Positions 9,081-15,770 of a stretch of DNA of 17,602 nt are shown in pieces; the first letter of the stretch is position 1; every line of letters begins with the position of its first letter. The stretch lies in the NCBI RefSeq assembly GCF_946481715.1, contig NZ_CAMLOV010000121.1, forward strand, positions 1 to 17,602. The letters are read 5' to 3'. Source of the DNA: an uncultured Mucilaginibacter sp. GTDB lineage: Bacteria; Bacteroidota; Bacteroidia; Sphingobacteriales; Sphingobacteriaceae. Under the pieces are notes generated by a model, which did no database searches, had not been told where the DNA came from, and saw nothing but the letters and a program-made list of their open reading frames with translations. Both the position numbers and the translations under genes were made by a program.

Positions 9081-9518
9081 ATGTTCGAAAAATTGTTTTT
9101 GCTTGTAAAAAATAACGCCGGGATGGCTGTTATGAACAACCCTTTAATTGCCCCAAGGTTTCATGAATCGGTTATAAACGATGCATCAAGCTCGATAATA
9201 GAGGTAATAAAAACGCATTTAGAGAGTGGTAAATTAAAAGACCTGGTGAAATATTTTCAGTTTGCCGGCATCTATGATAATCCGCTTATTGATAGTGCGG
9301 TGAACAGGTTTGCTATAAAACTGGATAAATATTACGACATCAGCTCGGCCGACGCAAAACGCATTTCTAATGAACTCATCCGCCCGGTAATGCAGGAGTT
9401 GATCCGCCAAAGTAAAACCGAACAAAATAAAGAATTTGCCTTAGATACGCTGTTATCAAAAATAAGCGGCAATGTTGCCGATATGGGCGTGCTTTTAACC
9501 CAGCTTAAAATAGCTTAA
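9081..9518 (+). CDS. Uncharacterised small helical cytoplasmic protein
   Basis: I do not recognise a named family for this 145-residue protein. It has no signal peptide and no membrane helix. It appears almost wholly alpha-helical, with repeated amphipathic stretches (ASSSIIEVIKTHLESGKLKD, NRFAIKLDKYYDISSADAKR, ELIRPVMQELIRQ). An N-terminal NNPLIAP and the later YDNPLIDS look like an internally repeated turn before a helix. The balance of Lys/Glu/Asn and absence of Cys suggest a soluble cytosolic protein. It is transcribed alone: a long AT-rich leader region lies before it and a strong intrinsic terminator 24 bases after it. Coding is well supported by codon pattern, isolation and terminator. 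Confidence 0.78.
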   Translation: MFEKLFLLVKNNAGMAVMNNPLIAPRFHESVINDASSSIIEVIKTHLESGKLKDLVKYFQFAGIYDNPLIDSAVNRFAIKLDKYYDISSADAKRISNELIRPVMQELIRQSKTEQNKEFALDTLLSKISGNVADMGVLLTQLKIA

Positions 9519-9542
9519 ACAAACCGGACTCTTATTATACAG

Positions 9543-9578
9543 GCCTGCGTTCTTCAAACAACGCGGGCTTTTTCTTTT
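9543..9578 (+). terminator. Intrinsic terminator after the 145-residue protein gene
   Basis: GCCTGCGTT (9543-9551) pairs with AACGCGGGC (9560-9568) through nine base pairs including one G-U, with an eight-base loop, followed by TTTTTCTTTT. It is 24 bases past the stop and is a textbook rho-independent terminator on the plus strand. Confidence 0.88.
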
Positions 9579-9580
9579 AT

Positions 9581-9725
9581 GTTGAAAGGTTTGAAGGTTT
9601 TAATGTTGGAAAGTTTAAAAGTTGTGAGGTTTTAATGTTGTAAGGTTATCCATATTCAACTTTTCAACCTTACAACTTTCCAACGTTGAACATTCCAACT
9701 CCTCTTAACCTTTCAACTTTCCAAC
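9581..9725. repeat. Long degenerate palindrome of GTTGAAAGGTT-type words
   Basis: The left half is G/T-rich, the right half its A/C-rich counterpart. Exact pairings include GTTGAAAGGTT (9581-9591) with AACCTTTCAAC (9707-9717). GTTGGAAAGTT (9605-9615) matches AACTTTCCAAC at 9674-9684 and 9715-9725, and GTTGTAAGGTT (9637-9647) pairs with AACCTTACAAC (9666-9676). It fills the space between the terminator at 9578 and the prfB leader. No ORF or transposase is present. Confidence 0.75.
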
Positions 9726-9735
9726 AGGTTTTCCC

Positions 9736-9743
9736 TATATTTG
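9736..9743 (+). promoter_or_regulatory. Possible -7 element directly before prfB
   Basis: TATATTTG matches TAnnTTTG and ends four bases before the prfB ATG (9748). If used, transcription would start at or next to the start codon, giving a leaderless or near-leaderless mRNA. No TTG is found at the expected -33 position, because that stretch belongs to the palindrome, so support is partial. Confidence 0.3.
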
Positions 9744-9747
9744 CTGC

Positions 9748-10840
9748 ATGACCAAGGAAAACTTACAGGATTTAAGGGATAGAACAACTTCCCTGAGGAG
9801 GCATCTTTGACATCGATACCAAACTCGATGCGATGCAACAGGAACAGGAAATAACCATTGGCCCCAATTTTTGGGATCATCCTAAAGAGGCCGAAAAGGT
9901 ACTCGCTTCCATCAAAACAAAAAAAATATGGACTGATGCCTTCCAAAAGGTAGTTGCGGTAGTGGAAGATACGGGCGTTTTGTTCGAGTTTTTTCAGGCG
10001 GGCGATGCCACCGAAGCGGAAATGAAAGAACAGTTTGAAGCTGCGGTACATGCCGTGGAAGAATTGGAATTTAAAAACATGCTGAGTGCCGAGGAAGACC
10101 AGTTTAACGCGGTACTGCAAATTACCGCGGGTGCCGGTGGTACCGAAAGCTGCGACTGGGCAGGCATGCTGATGCGTATGTACATTATGTGGGGCGAAAA
10201 AAATGGCTACAAAGTTACCGAGCAGGATTACCAACCGGGCGATGTGGCCGGCGTAAAAACTGTTACCCTGCAGCTGGAGGGCGATTTTGCCTACGGCTAT
10301 TTGAAGGGCGAAAATGGCGTACACCGTTTAGTACGCGTATCGCCGTTTGATGCTAATGCCAAACGCCACACCTCCTTTGCTTCGGTATATGTGTACCCGC
10401 TGGTGGATGATACCATAGAGATAGAGGTGAAGGATGCAGATATCGAATTTGAAACCTTCCGGGCCGGCGGTGCAGGTGGGCAAAACGTAAACAAGGTAGA
10501 AACTGCGGTGCGTTTATACCACAAGCCATCGGGCATTATTATAAAAAACCAGGAGTCGCGTTCACAGTTGCAGAATAAGGAGAACGCTATCCGCTTGCTA
10601 AAATCGCAACTGTACGAGGCCGAAATGCGCAAACGCGCCGAAGCATCAAGCGCGGTAGAGGGCAACAAAAAGAAAATTGAGTGGGGATCGCAGATACGCA
10701 ACTACGTTTTGCATCCGTACAAACTGGTGAAAGACCTGCGTACCGACCATGAAACTTCCAACGCTGCCGCTGTGCTGGATGGCGATTTGAACGAGTTCCT
10801 GAAATCGTACCTGATGGAATTTGGCGGGCCGAAAAACTAA
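9748..10840 (+). CDS. prfB: Peptide chain release factor 2, with +1 programmed frameshift
   Basis: RF2 ends translation at UGA and UAA. Frame one starts at ATG 9748 and reads 20 codons to CTT (9805-9807), then TGA. Skipping T9808 resumes at GAC (9809) and runs to TAA (10838-10840), giving 363 residues, normal for RF2. The joined N-terminus ([20 protein letters not shown] then [14 protein letters not shown]) matches RF2 across the junction. In joined numbering the stop-codon recognition motif SPF is at about 198-200, and the catalytic GGQ (in [14 protein letters not shown]) at about 243-245. SPF rather than PxT identifies RF2 and not RF1. Annotating only the open frame from 9833 would lose the N-terminus. 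This is normal autoregulation, not a broken gene. It lies behind a long palindrome and ahead of a terminator. Confidence 0.97.
9796..9811 (+). promoter_or_regulatory. prfB programmed +1 frameshift signal
   Basis: AGGAGG (9796-9801), a three-base spacer CAT, slippery CTT (9805-9807), then TGA C (9808-9811) reproduces the classical RF2 site. An internal Shine-Dalgarno sequence lies three bases before the slippery codon, and the UGA is in the poorly terminating C context. Low RF2 lets the ribosome slip and make more RF2. Confidence 0.95.
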
Positions 10841-10852
10841 AAGAAGAAAAAA

Positions 10853-10959
10853 CGTCATCCCGAATTTATTTTGGGAACCCACGCGGCAGGTAGCGAATTT
10901 TGCAAAACCGTTAAGCATAGTGGTTGCTTTGCGTGTGGGGTGCTGAAACAAGTTCAGCA
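10853..10959. repeat. CGTCATCCCGAA-type composite foldback repeat
   Basis: This lies 12 bases after the prfB stop. TCCCGAA/TTTGGGA (10858-10876) and TGCTGAA/TTCAGCA (10941-10959) form two hairpins at its ends. Between them are AACC (10907-10910 region) with GGTT, and a CCCACGC segment facing GCGTGTGGGG. This layout resembles dispersed intergenic repeats beginning CGTCATCCC that I know from many bacterial genomes. The minus strand can be translated in one frame, but that is a repeat artefact. Confidence 0.6.
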
Positions 10960-10973
10960 TTATTCCGGATAAC

Positions 10974-11007
10974 AAAAAACGATGCTGCAAACACAGCGTC
11001 GTTTTTT
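10974..11007. terminator. Intrinsic terminator downstream of prfB
   Basis: AAAAAACGATGCTG (10974-10987) pairs with CAGCGTCGTTTTTT (10994-11007), 14 pairs with one G-U, around a six-base loop. A run of T ends the plus-strand form and the A-run makes it formally bidirectional. It should end prfB transcription before the esterase gene. Confidence 0.85.
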
Positions 11008-11052
11008 ATTTCAAGAGTTGTAACTTGCGAAGGCCAATTACTTAATTTATTT

Positions 11053-11964
11053 ATGAAGAAAATCTTAATTGCCTGCGCTTTGATAATGACTATATTTTCA
11101 GCCTACAGCCAGCAAGGCCCATTGCCTTTGTACCCTAAAGGCGTGCCTAATTCAAAGCCTACACCTGCGGGATATGTGCAGGTAACCGATGCCAATAGTT
11201 GGATAACAAAGGTTAGCATTCCCACCATTACGCCCTACTTGCCCGAAAAAGGCACAGCCAATGGCGCCGCGATAATTATATTCCCCGGTGGGAGTTATGC
11301 CGGGCTTGCGAATAAACACGAAGGTGCCGACATCGCGAAAGCGTTTAGTAGCATTGGCGTTACGGCTTTTTTGGTAAAGTACCGCCTGCCTACGGATGAG
11401 ATCATGGTAGATAAAACGATCGGACCATTACAGGATGCGCAGCGTGCAGTACAAATAGTAAGGCAAGGTGCATCTGTTTGGGGTATCGACCCTAACCGTA
11501 TCGGCATCATCGGCTTTTCTGCCGGAGGGCATTTAGCCTCTACTGAGGGTACGCATTTTGATAAAGTACTGATTGATAACAAGGATAACATCAGCGTGCG
11601 CCCGGATTTTATGATGCTGATTTACCCGGTGATAACTTTCGGGCCAAAAGGGCATACCGGCTCGCGGGATAACCTTATCGGTAAAAACCCACCGCAAGCG
11701 CTTATAGACCTTTACTCTAACGAGAAACAGGTAACCGCCAATACCCCGCCAACCTTTTTAATACACGCGCAGGATGATGGCACAGTGCCGGTAGAAAACA
11801 GCCTGATGATGTACGAAGCATTGATCAATGCGAAAGTTAAGGTAGAGATGCACCTTTTCCAAAACGGCGGCCACGGTTTCGGCATGCCAAACCCTACTAC
11901 CAAAGAGAAATGGTTTGATTGGGCAGCCGCCTGGATGGATGCGAATGGGTGGTTGAAGAAGTAG
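11053..11964 (+). CDS. Secreted alpha/beta-hydrolase (acetyl-xylan-esterase/BD-FAE-like)
   Basis: The protein has 303 residues and a Sec signal peptide (MKKILIACALIMTIFSAYS, cleavage near AYS-Q at 19/20), so it acts outside the inner membrane. The oxyanion-loop motif is FPGGSYAG (77-84), the nucleophile elbow GFSAGGH has Ser156, the acid is in HAQDDGTVP (Asp241 or Asp242), and GGHGFG carries His274. Together they give a full catalytic triad. The layout matches small carbohydrate or acetyl esterases that deacetylate plant polysaccharides or oligosaccharides; the true substrate is not visible. I chose ATG 11053 because it gives a proper signal peptide; the open frame extends upstream to 10924, but that part runs through a terminator and repeat. 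There is no polysaccharide locus beside it. Confidence 0.92.
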   Translation: MKKILIACALIMTIFSAYSQQGPLPLYPKGVPNSKPTPAGYVQVTDANSWITKVSIPTITPYLPEKGTANGAAIIIFPGGSYAGLANKHEGADIAKAFSSIGVTAFLVKYRLPTDEIMVDKTIGPLQDAQRAVQIVRQGASVWGIDPNRIGIIGFSAGGHLASTEGTHFDKVLIDNKDNISVRPDFMMLIYPVITFGPKGHTGSRDNLIGKNPPQALIDLYSNEKQVTANTPPTFLIHAQDDGTVPVENSLMMYEALINAKVKVEMHLFQNGGHGFGMPNPTTKEKWFDWAAAWMDANGWLKK

Positions 11965-11970
11965 AAAGGC

Positions 11971-12039
11971 GGTCCCCTCCGCCCCCTGGAGGGGCGACTT
12001 TTGATTGGTAAATTGTTTTAGTTCGCCCCTTGAGAGGGG
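11971..12039. repeat. GC-rich foldback repeat built on CCCCTCC/GGAGGGG
   Basis: It begins six bases after the esterase stop. CCCCTCC (11974-11980) pairs with GGAGGGG (11988-11994), GGGGCGA (11991-11997) with TCGCCCC (12023-12029), and CCCCT (12026-12030) with AGGGG (12035-12039). The alternatives compete, so two different folds are possible. There is no ORF. It lies upstream of the cupin gene. Confidence 0.68.
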
Positions 12040-12085
12040 TTAGGTCTGTGTTACGCTAACCGCCATAAATTATTGAGCCGATAAA

Positions 12086-12442
12086 GTGAATATCCCCTTC
12101 CAAACTATCCAATGGGATAACATCCCAAAAGAAGAGCATCCCGGTACCACCGGCACATCTTTTTGGCAGGTGCTGCAATTACCTGGTTTAAGGATACGGC
12201 TGGTAGAATATTCTGCCGGTTACCTTGCTGACCATTGGTGCCAGAAAGGGCACATTGTGCATTGCCTGGAAGGTGAGTTTGAAAGCGAACTGGAAACCGG
12301 CGAAATATTCACCCTAACCGCGGGTATGAGCTATATAGTGTCTGACGATGCAAGCTCGCACCGTTCAATATCAGAAAATGGGGTGAAACTTTTGATTATG
12401 GATGGGGATTTTTTAGCCCCGGTTCCCCCTTCAGGGTATTAG
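12086..12442 (+). CDS. DHCW-motif cupin-fold protein
   Basis: The 118-residue protein is a single cupin barrel. YLADHWCQKGHIVHCLEGEF (residues about 46-65) carries the family's Asp-His-Trp-Cys signature and likely metal ligands, followed by ETGEIFTLTAGMSYIVSD and SSHRS. It ends with KLLIMDGDFL. The family is conserved and uncharacterised; a metal-dependent small-molecule or sensing role is plausible but unproved. The only reasonable start is GTG at 12086, giving MNIPFQTIQWDNIP, which fits the family N-terminus; no in-frame ATG lies close upstream. It is 121 bases from the esterase, separated by a GC-rich foldback, so probably a separate unit. It converges with the LytTR gene across only six bases. 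Confidence 0.9.
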   Translation: MNIPFQTIQWDNIPKEEHPGTTGTSFWQVLQLPGLRIRLVEYSAGYLADHWCQKGHIVHCLEGEFESELETGEIFTLTAGMSYIVSDDASSHRSISENGVKLLIMDGDFLAPVPPSGY

Positions 12443-12448
12443 GGGCCT

Positions 12449-13129
12449 CTACTTTACTGCCGCCAAATTCTGGTAGTAAGAGCTCCCCACAGGTAGCACC
12501 GCGCCGTTTACAACCAACTGGTGCCGCTCTATTTTTTCCACTTTGTTTACGGCGGCGATGAATGAACGGTGTATGCGGATGAATTGCTCTGCTGGCAACA
12601 TGTTTTCCACTTCGGAGATGGTCATGCGGGAGAGGAGTCGTTTATCCTTCAGTTCGAAGTTTACATAATTGCCGGTTGCTTCCAGGTAGCAAATATCATC
12701 AAACATTACCTTCACCAGCTCGTACCCCGTTTTCAGGAACATATAATCCTTTTTATCTTCTTTGGCATTGCGGAAGTTGTACAGCTCGTAAGCCTTGTTG
12801 CAGGCTTTGGTGAACCGTGCCAGCGAGAACGGTTTGAGCAGGTAGTCCACAGCATCCAGTTCAAAACTGGTTACGGCGTGCTCGGTATAGGCAGTGGTGA
12901 ATATTACCAATGGCTTTTTGCTGAGGCAGGCAAGTAGGTCGATGCCGGAGATATCTGGCATTTTAATATCCAGGAACAACAGGTCTACCGGGTTGTGCTG
13001 CAAGTATTCCATGGCCTTAAAGGCATCCGTAAATTCGGCTTTCAAATCAACAAACGGAACCTTAGCCGCATGGGAGCGCACCACGCCAAGGGCTAAAGGT
13101 TCGTCATCTATGGCTACAGCGCTTATCAA
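12449..13129 (-). CDS. LytTR-type response regulator
   Basis: The protein has 226 residues. The receiver domain (about 2-115) has acidic pair Asp8-Asp9, phosphoacceptor Asp54 in LFLDIKMPDISG, Thr79 and Lys99 in LLKP. The LytTR DNA-binding domain (about 128-222) shows ICYLEATGNYVNFEL and FIRIHRSFIAAVNKVEKIE. The kinase gene ends four bases upstream, so the pair is one translationally coupled unit. The frame is closed by TAA at 13151-13153 and has no ATG near the beginning; TTG at 13127-13129 gives MISAVAIDDEP, which fits this family exactly. Target genes are unknown; LytTR regulators of this type often act on nearby or envelope genes. Confidence 0.94.
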   Translation of the reverse strand: MISAVAIDDEPLALGVVRSHAAKVPFVDLKAEFTDAFKAMEYLQHNPVDLLFLDIKMPDISGIDLLACLSKKPLVIFTTAYTEHAVTSFELDAVDYLLKPFSLARFTKACNKAYELYNFRNAKEDKKDYMFLKTGYELVKVMFDDICYLEATGNYVNFELKDKRLLSRMTISEVENMLPAEQFIRIHRSFIAAVNKVEKIERHQLVVNGAVLPVGSSYYQNLAAVK

Positions 13130-13133
13130 AATA

Positions 13134-14663
13134 TCAGGAAAGATTAATGGTTAAATGTATAAAAAATTCGCTTGCGTTTTCGCGGATGATGAGTTCGTGC
13201 TTGTTGTGATAAAGCAGTTTTAGCCTTTGTTTTACATTCACCAGCCCTATGCCGCTTTTACCTTTTTCAGGGTCGTTATCTGGCCGTGTATGGATGCTGT
13301 TGTGCACATCAAAGTACAGGGTATTCTCTTTTGTCTGCAGGGTTATTTTTATATGCGATGGTTCGCGCAGGCTGATGCCGTGTTTAAAAGCGTTTTCTAT
13401 AAATGGGATCAGCAGCATAGGGGCAATTTGCAACCCCAGGATATGGTCTTCTATCTGCACATCTATCTTAATATCGGGCGAGGTTTGCGTGCGCAGTTTT
13501 TGCAGGGCGATGTAGTTGTTTAGGTAATCTATCTCGCGGGTAAGCAGTATTTTTTCGTGCATGTTTTCCTGCAGCATAAAGCGCATCATATCGCCCAGGC
13601 GCTGTATGCCTTCGCCCGTGCGGTCGGCGTTTTCCTGCAGGGCGGTGCCGTAAAGAGTGTTCAACGCATTAAATAAAAAGTGTGGGTTTATCTGCGAGCG
13701 CAAAAAATCGAGGTTTGCGGCAGAAGTGCCGAGGGCGGTTTTCAGGTTCAGAATCTCGGCGGTACCCGCCATGCGGCGTTTATAGGTAATCCACGAGAAT
13801 GGCGCAACCACCAAAAGCTGGAAACCGACATTAAAACCCGCTATAATGGCTACAGCTTCGTGCCTGTGTAAGGCCATCGCCGAAATAAAAAGCACAGGTA
13901 TTGAAACCGCTGTGGTTACCCAAACTACCTTTAGCCAGTAAGTTAAAAACCGTTTTTTATTGGCAAGCGTGGTGGGTATAAGGCTGTACGTAGAAAGGCC
14001 GTGCACCCCAATTGCCACGGGTACAGTTACAAAAAACAAAGCGATCACATCAATATTGGCATCAATCAGCAACATCCCAAATATCAATAGCATCCATAGC
14101 ACCAGGGCAATAATGCTATCGCGGGTGAGTACTTTATATTCCGACTGTATCCGGTCGGTATTGTTGAGCAAATAATTAGCTACATGCTTTATCAGGCTGT
14201 AAAGCGTCAGCATCATTATCACCCATATAGCATAAATGAGGTTTGTTTTAAAAACCAGGTTGTACACATAGCCCGGCGATTTATGGTAGAACAGGTAGCC
14301 CTTTAACCAGGTATCGGTAATGCCGCAAACCAGCCATATGGCGCCGAACAACGCAACTGCCAATACGATCATTAAGGTAGTTTGGCGCTTTGCCACCAGC
14401 GATGGGATGATGATAAAATTCCAAAGCAAAAACGAAAGAAAGTACAGCGTAAAACGCGCCACCATCGGGAAGAAGAAATATTTGGAATAGGAATAATGCA
14501 GATGGTATTCCTCAAACATATAGCGATAGGGTGTCCAAACCACGTTTACATTACTATCGGCTACGCGCATCAATAACAACAGCAAAACAAAGCCGTAAAT
14601 GAGGCCGGCTCCCCATAATTCTATTTTTTTTATGTCGACAGGTTTTTGGATAAGTGTTATCAT
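13134..14663 (-). CDS. LytS-type membrane sensor histidine kinase
   Basis: The protein has 509 residues from ATG 14663 (MITLIQKPVDIKKIELWG). About eight membrane helices fill residues 18-295. They are followed by a His-kinase domain of the LytS/YehU type: SQINPHFLFNALNTLYG with phosphorylated His328, an N box PFIENAFKHG (420-429) and a G box GKSGIGLVNVKQRL (468-481). There is no PAS or periplasmic sensor domain, so the signal is probably sensed within the membrane. The open frame reaches TTG 14699, but the extra 12 residues are unlike a membrane-protein start. The TGA lies four bases before the regulator's start codon. The promoter should lie in 14664-14858. Confidence 0.94.
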   Translation of the reverse strand: MITLIQKPVDIKKIELWGAGLIYGFVLLLLLMRVADSNVNVVWTPYRYMFEEYHLHYSYSKYFFFPMVARFTLYFLSFLLWNFIIIPSLVAKRQTTLMIVLAVALFGAIWLVCGITDTWLKGYLFYHKSPGYVYNLVFKTNLIYAIWVIMMLTLYSLIKHVANYLLNNTDRIQSEYKVLTRDSIIALVLWMLLIFGMLLIDANIDVIALFFVTVPVAIGVHGLSTYSLIPTTLANKKRFLTYWLKVVWVTTAVSIPVLFISAMALHRHEAVAIIAGFNVGFQLLVVAPFSWITYKRRMAGTAEILNLKTALGTSAANLDFLRSQINPHFLFNALNTLYGTALQENADRTGEGIQRLGDMMRFMLQENMHEKILLTREIDYLNNYIALQKLRTQTSPDIKIDVQIEDHILGLQIAPMLLIPFIENAFKHGISLREPSHIKITLQTKENTLYFDVHNSIHTRPDNDPEKGKSGIGLVNVKQRLKLLYHNKHELIIRENASEFFIHLTINLS

Positions 14664-14758
14664 GTGCTGAAAAATTATGCCGCAAGATAACCCGGCCAAA
14701 AAAAAGATGAAAGTAAATGGGGCGAAACGGAGGATTGGTGGGACGAATGAGGGAGAGG

Positions 14759-14850
14759 CAAGAAGTCAAGAATCAAGAGACAAGAAAAAACTGGGAAGAA
14801 ATAAAGATAAACGAGGCTTTCTATCCTGATTCTTGGCTCTTGACTTCTTG
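14759..14850. repeat. Foldback repeat built on CAAGAAGTCAAGA
   Basis: CAAGAAGTCAAGA (14759-14771) pairs perfectly with TCTTGACTTCTTG (14838-14850) over 13 bases, with imperfect pairing continuing inward. It lies eight bases beyond the 3' end of the SirB1-like gene and about 95 bases upstream of the kinase start. The loop (14772-14837) has no ORF. On the plus strand the right arm is followed by a T-run, but the downstream gene is on the minus strand. It may separate the two minus-strand units. Confidence 0.7.
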
Positions 14851-14858
14851 TGTCTTTT

Positions 14859-15716
14859 TTATTCTAAAATTCCCAGCAACTCATTCAACTCATCAACTTT
14901 TTCAGATGCGCCCGCATGTTCGTAAGCACTGATGAGGTTACGCAAAACGCGTTTTATGATGTCTGCGTTGGAGCAAGGCTCGTAAAATTGCTTGTCGAAT
15001 TTAAGGTTAAGCTGTTTTAAAAACATATCTACATCGCGCCTACCGAAAATGAAGCCTTTGTTAAAGGCGTTGATGTAAAACAGGATACCGCCTTCAAATT
15101 CGGTTTCCTGGCTCTCATCCATATAAGCCAAAATAAAATGCTGCGGCAGGTTTACGCCGTATACCGGGATATCCAGTTTTTGGGCGATGATAGAATAAAT
15201 AATGGCCAGCGAGATCTGGTTGCCCTTTTTGCTTTCCAGCACCTGGCTTATATAGCTGTTCTGCGGGTCGCGGTGGTTAGCAGTGTTTCCGCTAAAACCA
15301 TGGATGGCGTAAAATACATGGTTCATCAGCTTTATTTGCTCTACCGGGCTGGCCTCGTTCATCATCTGTAACCAAATATCACGCTTAATTGCTTCTACCT
15401 GGTTAATCACCTTCTGTTCATCCAGGTCGGGGTATTGGTAGCGGTTTATGATGAGGATGCCTTGCAAAAGATCGAACGCACCACCATGGAACCATAGCTG
15501 CAGGTCGTTTTTTACGGTGCCGTATTGAATCTCGTGCACGGTGTTGGCAATCCGTTCCTGCTGAATAGGGTCGAAAGCCTGCTCAAACGCGCTTTCTAAA
15601 TATTCGATAGCCTCGGGGCCGTACGACAGCAACTTTTGGTGCACATGCTCGTATACTTCCGCATCTGTGTCGTCGAGCAATTTAATCAATGAATTTACTT
15701 CTGTAGGATTAATCAT
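14859..15716 (-). CDS. SirB1/transglutaminase-core2-like protein
   Basis: The protein has 285 residues and no signal peptide or membrane helix. The first 110 residues are helical. The core (about 130-215) has the SirB1/Transglut_core2 features: NHRDPQNSYISQVLESKKGNQISLAIIYSIIAQ, LDIPVYGVNLPQHFILAY and a downstream Phe-Tyr-Ile-Asn strand. The C-terminal helices ILRNLISAYEHAGASEKVDELNELL resemble one TPR-like hairpin. Family proteins keep the transglutaminase fold, but many lack protease-like activity; here no Cys lies at the usual nucleophile position (residues 160-180), so a non-catalytic role is likely. It is divergent from the methyltransferase with 54 bp between starts. It is followed by the CAAGAAGTC foldback. 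Confidence 0.87.
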   Translation of the reverse strand: MINPTEVNSLIKLLDDTDAEVYEHVHQKLLSYGPEAIEYLESAFEQAFDPIQQERIANTVHEIQYGTVKNDLQLWFHGGAFDLLQGILIINRYQYPDLDEQKVINQVEAIKRDIWLQMMNEASPVEQIKLMNHVFYAIHGFSGNTANHRDPQNSYISQVLESKKGNQISLAIIYSIIAQKLDIPVYGVNLPQHFILAYMDESQETEFEGGILFYINAFNKGFIFGRRDVDMFLKQLNLKFDKQFYEPCSNADIIKRVLRNLISAYEHAGASEKVDELNELLGILE

Positions 15717-15770
15717 ATCTCTACCCGCTAAAATACTAAAGTTTGTATACTTTTACGCCAATTTAAACCA

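Noticed and set aside
9581..9725. CRISPR array
   Set aside because: The words are degenerate, lack regular spacers of constant length, and form one palindrome; no cas gene is present.
9748..9833. prfB as a frameshifted pseudogene or sequencing error
   Set aside because: The stop is at exactly the conserved RF2 slip site with AGGAGG, CTT and TGA C, and both halves are intact.
10646..10990. Minus-strand ORF of 114 codons over the prfB 3' end and repeat
   Set aside because: It reads through the CGTCATCCC-type repeat and antisense to prfB. Its protein is the kind of spurious product often translated from that repeat, and prfB is certain on the other strand.
10974..11007. tRNA or small RNA gene
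   Set aside because: The structure is a simple hairpin with A- and T-runs, which fits a terminator; there is no cloverleaf.
10924..11052. Longer start for the esterase at TTG 10924
   Set aside because: It would pass through a hairpin repeat and a strong terminator. ATG 11053 gives a complete signal peptide.
14664..14699. Longer start for the histidine kinase at TTG 14699
   Set aside because: The added residues do not resemble a kinase start. ATG 14663 gives a natural N-terminus just before the first membrane helix.
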